Shown piece by piece: positions 51,771 through 58,630 of a stretch of DNA of 64,000 nt (within the stretch, counting starts at the first letter, position 1; each line of letters begins with the position of its first letter). The notes under the pieces are model-generated. The model was not told the origin of the DNA, ran no database searches, and saw only the letters and a list, made by a program, of their open reading frames with translations. The stretch covers positions 62,001 through 126,000 of the forward strand of contig CAKUCW010000002.1 in NCBI GenBank assembly GCA_934643825.1, read 5' to 3'. Both the position numbers and the translations under genes were made by a program. The DNA is from an uncultured Clostridia bacterium (GTDB taxonomy: Bacteria; Bacillota; Clostridia; Christensenellales; Aristaeellaceae).

Positions 51771-53240
51771 TCATATGCTCACTGTGAACTGTGAGGGCGT
51801 CAGCCCCGTGTACTGGTGGAACACCTTGGTGAAGTAGCTGGAATCGTCATAGCCTACGCAGGCCGCCACATCTCGCAGGAGCAGGTCGGGCTTCTCCCGC
51901 AGCAGCTTCATTGCCGCTTCCATACGGCAACGGGTCAGGTAGGCATTGAAGGTTGTGTCGCTGTATTTGCGGAACAGGCGGCTCAGGTAGGTCTGGGATA
52001 TACCAATTTCGTCGCACACGCTCTGCATGCTCAGCGGCTGAGCGTAGTTTTCTTTCACATACTGCACGGCGCAGTCGTATAGCTCCTGTGTGGATAGCTT
52101 CCTGTCCTTGACCCTGCCGTTGTCAAACAACATGGCGTACATGCCTGATACAAGATCGCCATAATATGCGGCGCAGCGGATCATGTCGTTGAATTCCATC
52201 AACACGTCTTCCAGCCGGTTGGCAACAGGCGGATAGACGCCCGCGACATGATGTATCAACTGACGGCCCATGTGCCAGACCTGCCGCTGCGGCGTCTGCT
52301 CCCGCTCCCATGTGGAGGCGAGGTTGACGAAGTATTCCTTGATGAAACGGAACTTGCCCGTGGTGATGAAAAACGCCAGCTGCTTGAGATCGGCTACGGG
52401 CAGGCGCATGCGCTCTTCGGTCGTCGTATCGCCGGCGTAGGGAAGAATCTGGTGCTTGCCAATCACCGTTTTGCGGTACAGCAGGGTCAGTGCCCATTCG
52501 ATGAACGCCGGCAGTGATTCCATTTCCCGCGTGGAGGGGGTATAAATCGCCGTCCATGTGTTCAGGTTGCCCGGCTTGGTCATGTATACGCTCAGGTGAG
52601 TCAGGTACTCGTCAATGGGGCCGTCCGGGGCGATCAACACGCGCTCATCGTCGTCCCGCCCGCGAAGCACCTGAAAATACTCGTCCCGGGGCTGCACCAG
52701 AGCGCTGGCACCCAGGCATTTGGGCAGCGTCATGTCCAGATTGCCCCAGCGGATCAGAGCGAAGCGGAAGCTCTTACCCCGGCACAGCTGAGCGGCGCTC
52801 TCTGCGGAATAGGGCTGTCCACAGGCGAGGGCGGGTAGCACGGAGGCGGCCATGTCCGAGTTATCCGTATCCAGCTTCCTTTCGACGGTTTGGAGGATGT
52901 CCGTCATTTTAGTGATGCTCACGGGCTTGAGCAGATAATCGTCCACGCCAACCTGTATGGCGCCCTGCGCGTATTCAAATTCGCCGTAGCCGCTGATGAT
53001 CACAATGTGGATATTGGGCTGCAGAGCGCGGGCGGCGCGTGCCAGCTCAATGCCGTTCATGCCATGCATGCTGATGTCCGTGATCAGCAGCTCCACATTG
53101 TGCTGTTGCAGGTATTCAAGTCCCTGCTCCCCGCTGGTGGCGGTGCAGGTCACCTGGAAGCCTTTGGCAAATTGTTCGATGATGCTGCGCACAAAGCGCA
53201 GTGCGGGCATCTCGTCATCCACAATCAGTACGCGGTACAT
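51771..53240 (-). CDS. YesN-type response regulator (AraC-family output)
   Basis: This 489-residue regulator has an N-terminal receiver with the acidic pocket Asp8/Asp9, phospho-acceptor Asp55 (LLITDISMHGMNG) and Lys105 (YLLKPVS). A long, variable middle region (about 120-380) follows. The C-terminal AraC double helix-turn-helix includes MQSVCDEIGISQTYLSRLFRKY and CVGYDDSSYFTKVFHQYTGLTPSQF. It is the expected partner of the YesM-type kinase 15 kb away. AraC outputs bind direct repeats, matching the 22-bp-spaced boxes upstream of the operon units. It converges with the operon and is divergent to the beta-helix gene. Confidence 0.92.
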   Translation of the reverse strand: MYRVLIVDDEMPALRFVRSIIEQFAKGFQVTCTATSGEQGLEYLQQHNVELLITDISMHGMNGIELARAARALQPNIHIVIISGYGEFEYAQGAIQVGVDDYLLKPVSITKMTDILQTVERKLDTDNSDMAASVLPALACGQPYSAESAAQLCRGKSFRFALIRWGNLDMTLPKCLGASALVQPRDEYFQVLRGRDDDERVLIAPDGPIDEYLTHLSVYMTKPGNLNTWTAIYTPSTREMESLPAFIEWALTLLYRKTVIGKHQILPYAGDTTTEERMRLPVADLKQLAFFITTGKFRFIKEYFVNLASTWEREQTPQRQVWHMGRQLIHHVAGVYPPVANRLEDVLMEFNDMIRCAAYYGDLVSGMYAMLFDNGRVKDRKLSTQELYDCAVQYVKENYAQPLSMQSVCDEIGISQTYLSRLFRKYSDTTFNAYLTRCRMEAAMKLLREKPDLLLRDVAACVGYDDSSYFTKVFHQYTGLTPSQFTVSI

Positions 53241-53299
53241 GGCTTTCCCTCCGTTCCTTTGTCTGTATTATAGCATATCCGTGTGGAAAATTCAGCACA

Positions 53300-53335
53300 T
53301 TGCCGGATTTTCCGAGCGCTTGTGCCGGATTCTGC
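53300..53335. promoter_or_regulatory. Candidate regulator box pair, site B
   Basis: TTGCCGGATTTTCC (53300-53313) and GTGCCGGATTCTGC (53322-53335) start 22 bp apart. They lie between the divergent regulator gene and the beta-helix gene, about 120 bp upstream of the latter. Confidence 0.65.
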
Positions 53336-53454
53336 CAATCATGCGCCGGACGGCGCGTTTTTCCTCCAGATGCTTTGGGAAAATGCATCCGCCCGGCGAC
53401 GCCGCGGTGCTATGCTGTATATGGGTATTTGTCGGAAATCGGGGGGATTGACGG

Positions 53455-54885
53455 ATGAAGAAACTGTTCTGGCTTTTGCTGCTGCTTTGCATGCTGCCGC
53501 TTGCAGCCGACGCGCAGACGCTGCACGCTTCGCCGGAGGGGCTGCCCCTGACGGAGGCACTGACCCTGTGTGCGGACGGAGACGTGATCGAGCTGGCGGA
53601 CGGTATATATGCCGAACCGCGGGAGACCTTTCCGCTGACGGTGAGCTGTGCGGTCACGATCCGTGCCGCACAGGGGGCCTGTCCGGTCATCGACGCGCCG
53701 GCGTTCAAGGCTGCGCTGCGGGTGGAAGCAGACGGCGTTGCACTCCAGGGGCTTGACCTCCGCTTCCGGCGCACAGGCATCTATGCTGTCGGCCACAACA
53801 TGACAGTGGAGGACTGTTCTCTTTCTCTGGCGGATGCGCAGTGGCGCACCTCCTCTTGCGGCATGTGGTGCGGAGGAATCACCGGCATGAGCCTGCGCCG
53901 CTGCACCTTCACCGGCTGCGGCGTGTCCCTTGCAGGGCCGCCGCTCAGCGAGAGCAGTCGGGGCAAGCCCGCCCTGACCGGTCTGTTCGAGGTGGGCGAG
54001 GAGAAGGCGTACTTCACCTCCCACACCATCGAGGATTGTAGTGTGAACGAAAAACCTTTGTTCTACGCGGCATCGCAGGACAGCGTGACTGTACCGGAGG
54101 ATGCAGGTGAGGTCATCTGCTGCGACTGCAACGAGGTTGTGGCTCGCGGGGTGGATGTCTCCGATGGCTCCATGGGCATGGTGCTGGTCTACAACCGGCA
54201 CATCGTTATCGAGGACTGTCGGGCAGACCGCTGTGGCGTGTTCGGCATCTACGCGGCAAAGTGCGGCGGCGGCGTGCTGCGGGGCTGCACGACAAAAGAA
54301 ACCAATCACGGTCTGGATATCCGCGCCAGTCGGAGCATGCTGCTGATAGACTGCACAGCGCAGGACTGCGATCAGGGGCTGTTCTTTTCCATGGTGGAGG
54401 ACAGCGCGATGGTGAGCTGCCGTGTCAGTGGCACGGGTCAGGGGTATTTCATGGCAGCGGGCAGCAGAAACACGCTGACGGGCTGTGTGGCGACGGCGTG
54501 CGAAAACGGCTTCAACCTGCAAAAGGAGGGGCATGTGCTGATGAGTGGATGCACGGTGGAGGCCTGCACAGTGTGCGGCGTCCGGCTGGATGCCACGCCC
54601 ACAGCCTTCACGGGCAACACCCTGCGGGACAACTGGGTGGCGGTGATGGCATACGGGAACGTGTCCTTTGACGTGGCGGACAACCTGTTTGAAAACAGCG
54701 GTTGCTGCGGGCTGTATCTGCGGGATATCGGCATGAGCCGCTTTGCCGGAAACCGGCTGATTGGCGGAGACGGATGCAGCGTGCAGGGCGTGGGAACGCT
54801 GGGCGGCAGCATTTGGGTTTGCAACGAGGCGACGCTGCCTGCGGATTTTTCCGGGGCAGCGGATGCCTTTTGCCTGATGGACTGA
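53455..54885 (+). CDS. Secreted cysteine-rich right-handed beta-helix protein
   Basis: This 476-residue exported protein has a signal peptide (ending AADAQ) and many short beta-rungs of the form xVxDCxxxxxGxxGxxxxxSxxxxIxDC, typical of pectate-lyase-like/parallel beta-helix folds. Rungs recur about every 20-25 residues from about residue 85 to the end. About thirty cysteines, several as DC, CC and ICCDC, occur at similar rung positions, suggesting a ladder of disulfides or metal sites. No catalytic signature of pectate lyase or rhamnogalacturonase is recognisable. ATG 53455 follows GGGGGGA. A structural or polysaccharide-binding role is plausible, not shown. Confidence 0.65.
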   Translation: MKKLFWLLLLLCMLPLAADAQTLHASPEGLPLTEALTLCADGDVIELADGIYAEPRETFPLTVSCAVTIRAAQGACPVIDAPAFKAALRVEADGVALQGLDLRFRRTGIYAVGHNMTVEDCSLSLADAQWRTSSCGMWCGGITGMSLRRCTFTGCGVSLAGPPLSESSRGKPALTGLFEVGEEKAYFTSHTIEDCSVNEKPLFYAASQDSVTVPEDAGEVICCDCNEVVARGVDVSDGSMGMVLVYNRHIVIEDCRADRCGVFGIYAAKCGGGVLRGCTTKETNHGLDIRASRSMLLIDCTAQDCDQGLFFSMVEDSAMVSCRVSGTGQGYFMAAGSRNTLTGCVATACENGFNLQKEGHVLMSGCTVEACTVCGVRLDATPTAFTGNTLRDNWVAVMAYGNVSFDVADNLFENSGCCGLYLRDIGMSRFAGNRLIGGDGCSVQGVGTLGGSIWVCNEATLPADFSGAADAFCLMD

Positions 54886-54890
54886 CGCGG

Positions 54891-54926
54891 GTATTGGATT
54901 TTCCCAACGCGTGTGTACGATTATCC
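54891..54926. promoter_or_regulatory. Candidate regulator box pair, site C
   Basis: GTATTGGATTTTCC (54891-54904) and GTGTACGATTATCC (54913-54926) start 22 bp apart, about 80-110 bp upstream of the second CBM9-like gene. The pair begins only 6 bp after the beta-helix stop codon. Confidence 0.65.
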
Positions 54927-55002
54927 TGCTTTTCCTTCAGGAAAAAATGATAGGATGGGAATGCTCAAAAGAACCAAACAGCTTGAGAAAGGAGCAAATG
55001 AC

Positions 55003-55788
55003 ATGAAGAGATGGATGAGCTTGCTGACGGGGGTTATGATCCTCATGCTGCTGGTCGTGCCCGCGATGGCGGAGGAGAATGCCCGCCCCGGCATCACCGC
55101 CCACAAGGCTGCGGACGTTGTGATTGATGGCAGTCTGGAGGAGTGGAATCTGGACAGCCCTGCCGTAGTGGCGGATGCCTCGCAGATTATCCGGGACGCG
55201 GTATTCTGGCAGGGACCCAACGACTGCTCCGCTACGTTCTACCTTGCCTGGGATGAGGAAAACCTCTACATGGCGGCGGATGTGACCGAGGACACCCCGC
55301 TGGGCGCCATCGAGATGCTGCCCGTGGACGGCGAGGACAACCTGATGCTGTTTATCTCCACAGACCCGACGGCCGACCCGGATCGTCAGGAGTACGGCAC
55401 CAACGATTTCATGGTGTATTTCATCATGGACGAGGGCTACTGGGATACAGCGGTGGATCGCTCCATGGTGCCTAAGGACAAACGCCAGCGCTATGTCTCC
55501 GTGGGCATGGACGGCGGCGAGAACGTGCTGGAGGGTTACTCCTGCGCCATTGCGATGACGGCGACGGGCTTCATCTGGGAGGCTGTGATTCCGTGGAGCT
55601 GCTTCTCCAACAAGAAGATTGAGGTCTATACCCCTGCCGTAGGCGATACCCTGCTGTGTGACTTCGCCATCACGGACATCAGCTACCCCTGCCCCGGCAC
55701 GGAGTATATTCCGCAGCTGGCGTGGACCGGCAGCCAGAAGATCAATACCAACCCCAGCCTCTGGGGCACGGTGACGCTGGCGGAGTAA
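55003..55788 (+). CDS. Secreted CBM9-like carbohydrate-binding protein, second copy
   Basis: This 261-residue paralogue of 36599-37411 has a signal peptide (ending PAMAEE) and one family 9-like module: VVIDGSLEEWNLDSPAVV, AWDEENLYMAADVTEDTPL, FIWEAVIPWSCF and NPSLWGTVTLAE. No other domain is present. ATG 55003 lies after GAAAGGAGC. It sits between regulator-box sites C and D and ends at a terminator, so it is probably a separate transcription unit. The two copies may bind the same ligand under different promoters. Confidence 0.75.
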   Translation: MKRWMSLLTGVMILMLLVVPAMAEENARPGITAHKAADVVIDGSLEEWNLDSPAVVADASQIIRDAVFWQGPNDCSATFYLAWDEENLYMAADVTEDTPLGAIEMLPVDGEDNLMLFISTDPTADPDRQEYGTNDFMVYFIMDEGYWDTAVDRSMVPKDKRQRYVSVGMDGGENVLEGYSCAIAMTATGFIWEAVIPWSCFSNKKIEVYTPAVGDTLLCDFAITDISYPCPGTEYIPQLAWTGSQKINTNPSLWGTVTLAE

Positions 55789-55802
55789 GAATAGGATGCA
55801 TC

Positions 55803-55836
55803 GATCAGGCAGACCGTTTGGTTCTGCCTGATTTTT
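55803..55836 (+). terminator. Terminator after the second CBM9-like gene
   Basis: ATCAGGCAGACC (55804-55815) and GGTTCTGCCTGAT (about 55820-55832) pair with one bulge and are followed by TTTT. Confidence 0.8.
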
Positions 55837-55844
55837 GGCTTTTC

Positions 55845-55909
55845 TGACCGGATTTTCCCAGAAGCAGCGCGCTGTTTTGAAAATTCGCTGGCCCGGTGCG
55901 GGATTTCCA
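55845..55909. promoter_or_regulatory. Candidate regulator boxes, site D
   Basis: TGACCGGATTTTCC (55845-55858) and GTGCGGGATTTCCA (55896-55909) lie upstream of the GH3 gene at 55987. A weak copy (7 of 14 matches) occurs exactly 22 bp after the first, at 55867. Spacing is less regular than at the other sites. Confidence 0.5.
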
Positions 55910-55986
55910 TCCTCTCCGGGAGCAAAAGCGGTGTATGCTGATGGACAAAGGGCATAGCGCCCCATTTACAGAAAGGTGGTAGACTC

Positions 55987-58389
55987 ATGAGGAAACTGTC
56001 CCTGCTTCTGGCGATCACGATGATGTTCACGATGACGCTTAGCACGATGGCATCGGCTGAAACGTCCGCGGCGGAGATCGTCACGGTCAGCGCTACGGAC
56101 ACCCAGGTCAGGCTGGGCACGACCGTCAAGGAGCTGATCGAGGTAGACGGTCTGCAGTTCAAGGATCTGAACGGCAACGGCCAGCTGGACGTGTACGAGG
56201 ACTGGCGCGCGGACACCGAGGACCGCGTGACGGATCTGCTCTCCCAGATGACGCTGAAGGAAAAGACCATGCTGCTGTATCACATCTGCACGTGCAGCGA
56301 CAATACCGGCGTGGACTTCTCCAACCCGGATACCCTCTACCTGCAGGAGGGCACCTACGACGGCAGCCACTACTCCATGTGGGTTCACATCAACGAGTTT
56401 GGCATCACGCATTACCTCGACAACTCCAACGGCACGCCGGACGAGCAGGTATATGCCCACAACGAGATGCAGTCCATGGCGGAGGAAACTCGGCTGGGCA
56501 TCCCGATCACCTTCTCCTCCGACCGCGAGTACAATGCGTGGGGCGGCTATATCGACACGCCGCATGACGCCTTCGGCACAGCGGGCGACGTGGAGCTTTC
56601 AAAGGCGCTGTGGGAGAGCTATTCGGAGCAGACCCGTGCGGTCGGCTACCATGTGCTGTTCCAGCCCTATGGCGTGGAAATCGGTTCCTTCAACGGCGAG
56701 GACCCCGCCTACATCGCGCTGATGACCGAGGCTGAGGTGTCCGCGCTGAACGAGGGCGGCGCGCTGGCCTGTGTGAAGCACTTCATCACCCGCGGCGGCG
56801 ACCAGTCCTTTGAGGGCGGCCACAGCGAGGCATGGAATGTGGACAACTACATGGTCGGCTGGAAGGCGGCGATCGAGGCCGGCGCCCAGTGGATCATGAC
56901 CAACAGCTACAACAAGGGTCTGGCAGGCGACGTGACGGTTGATTATGACTGCACGACCCTGCCCTACCTACGCAATGCGCTGGGCTATGACGGCATCATC
57001 CTCACCGACTGGGGTTCTCTGGGCAACGACTACGGCTCCCAGATCAATGCCGACGGCGTGAACTTCGGCGAATTCACCATGGCACAGCGCTATGCGTGGG
57101 TCATCAACAACGAAGTGGACCAGATGGGCGCACCCGGCGCCTGCGCAACTGAGGAGGAAGCGTGGGCGGCGACCGGCCCCGGCCTGCTGTATGTGGATGG
57201 TCTGCTCGAGGCAGTGGAGCAGGGACTCGTGACCGAGGAGCGCCTTGAGGCGTCCTGCCGCCGCATCCTTCGCAACAAGTTCGAGCTGGGTCTGTTCGAG
57301 AACCCGTACTCCGACGGCGCAGAAGCGCTGGCACTGTCTGCCAGCGATGCGTTCATCGCCGAAAAGTGGGAGATCACCGACAACGAGACGCTGGCGGCTG
57401 CCCGCAAGCCCGAGCAGGTTGCCCTGGAGCAGGAGCTGCAAGCGAAGAGCGCTGTGCTGGTGAAGAACGAGGATAACCTGCTGCCGCTTGAAAAGGGCAT
57501 CAAGGTGTACATCGACTCCACCTCCTCCGCTGCCAACCTCGAGAGCTACAAGAAGTATATCGGCAATTACGCCACCGTCGTGGACGAGCTGGAGGACGCC
57601 GACGTGGTGGTGGCGGACTGCACGAAGTTCAACGATGCCGCCGAGATGATGGTGGAGGATGCGCTGGACGCGGACAAGAAGCTGGTGCTGATTGCCAACT
57701 GCATTGATCCGAACGCGTGGGCGATGGAAAGCGGCGACGCTGTGCTGTTCCTGAACTTCAGCCGTCCTGCTGACCACGGCACCGGCGTGGCGGGCATCAG
57801 CTCACTGACCGAGGCGGACGTGTTTGCCGACATGCTCTTTGGTGTGCGCGAGCCCGAGGGACACATCGTCAAGGAGATTGCACGCGACAGCCAGATGGAC
57901 AATGACCAGTGGCAGGATCTGGCGGGCGATCAGGGTCTTGACACGTATACCCGACTGATTCTGGAAGCTACGATGATCACCAGCGATACCTATGCCACGC
58001 CGAACAACTGGGGCGACCCGCTGCTGCAGTACCGGTACGGCATGCGCTATGGTCAGCAGGCGGAGCTGAGCTACTCGGTGCTGGTGCTGCCCAAGGTCGC
58101 CAAGGAGGTTGAAGTCGAGCTTTGGGGCTCCAAGTCCATGAGCATGCAGAACGTGGAGGAAGCCCGCGCGGGTGAGCCCTTCACCATCTACTGTCTGGTC
58201 TGGAACAATGGCGCCGACGGCGTTGAAACCGTCAAGGTCTATGATGGCGAGACGCTGCTGGGCGAGAAGCAGATGGCGCTCACTGCCGGCAGCTGGCGCG
58301 TGCTGAAGCTGGACGTCACCATCGATCAGCCCGGCGAGCACACCATCACTGTGGGCAACCTGAGCAGCTCCATCCAGATCGTGGAGTAA
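55987..58389 (+). CDS. Secreted glycoside hydrolase family 3, copy 3 (CARDB-like tail)
   Basis: This 800-residue GH3 enzyme is longer than the operon copies. It has a signal peptide, the DLNGNGQLDVYEDWR stretch (about residues 60-75), a barrel with CVKHFITRGGDQSF (sugar-binding KH) and nucleophile in IILTDWGS. The sandwich domain is followed by about 85 residues resembling a CARDB-type beta-sandwich (AGEPFTIYCLVWNNGADG, PGEHTITVGNLSSS). It has its own regulator-box site and a terminator downstream. It is a tandem paralogue of the next gene; the substrate is unreadable, but the shared signature points to the same chemistry. Confidence 0.87.
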   Translation: MRKLSLLLAITMMFTMTLSTMASAETSAAEIVTVSATDTQVRLGTTVKELIEVDGLQFKDLNGNGQLDVYEDWRADTEDRVTDLLSQMTLKEKTMLLYHICTCSDNTGVDFSNPDTLYLQEGTYDGSHYSMWVHINEFGITHYLDNSNGTPDEQVYAHNEMQSMAEETRLGIPITFSSDREYNAWGGYIDTPHDAFGTAGDVELSKALWESYSEQTRAVGYHVLFQPYGVEIGSFNGEDPAYIALMTEAEVSALNEGGALACVKHFITRGGDQSFEGGHSEAWNVDNYMVGWKAAIEAGAQWIMTNSYNKGLAGDVTVDYDCTTLPYLRNALGYDGIILTDWGSLGNDYGSQINADGVNFGEFTMAQRYAWVINNEVDQMGAPGACATEEEAWAATGPGLLYVDGLLEAVEQGLVTEERLEASCRRILRNKFELGLFENPYSDGAEALALSASDAFIAEKWEITDNETLAAARKPEQVALEQELQAKSAVLVKNEDNLLPLEKGIKVYIDSTSSAANLESYKKYIGNYATVVDELEDADVVVADCTKFNDAAEMMVEDALDADKKLVLIANCIDPNAWAMESGDAVLFLNFSRPADHGTGVAGISSLTEADVFADMLFGVREPEGHIVKEIARDSQMDNDQWQDLAGDQGLDTYTRLILEATMITSDTYATPNNWGDPLLQYRYGMRYGQQAELSYSVLVLPKVAKEVEVELWGSKSMSMQNVEEARAGEPFTIYCLVWNNGADGVETVKVYDGETLLGEKQMALTAGSWRVLKLDVTIDQPGEHTITVGNLSSSIQIVE

Positions 58390-58413
58390 TCCCTTTATAG
58401 CCCCCTCTTCGAT

Positions 58414-58451
58414 CCCGGTTGTCCTCCCCGTGAGGACAGCCGGGACTTTTT
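58414..58451 (+). terminator. Terminator after GH3 copy 3
   Basis: CCCGGTTGTCCTC (58414-58426) and GAGGACAGCCGGG (58432-58444) pair with one G-T wobble, followed by ACTTTTT. Confidence 0.85.
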
Positions 58452-58467
58452 CGTTCAGGCACAGCGC

Positions 58468-58503
58468 ATGCACGATTTTTCTGGCATTGAGACCGGATTT
58501 TCA
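58468..58503. promoter_or_regulatory. Candidate regulator box pair, site E
   Basis: ATGCACGATTTTTC (58468-58481) and AGACCGGATTTTCA (58490-58503) start 22 bp apart, about 130-160 bp upstream of GH3 copy 4. Confidence 0.6.
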
Positions 58504-58630
58504 CAATCGCCGGGTACAGTTTCCGAATTTCGCCGGGTCTGTGCAGAAATTCCTTTCCCGCCGCAAGCTGACCCCCTGTAAGCTGTATCCAAGGAGCACA
58601 ATGCTCAAAAAACAGAAAGGATGATGAACC

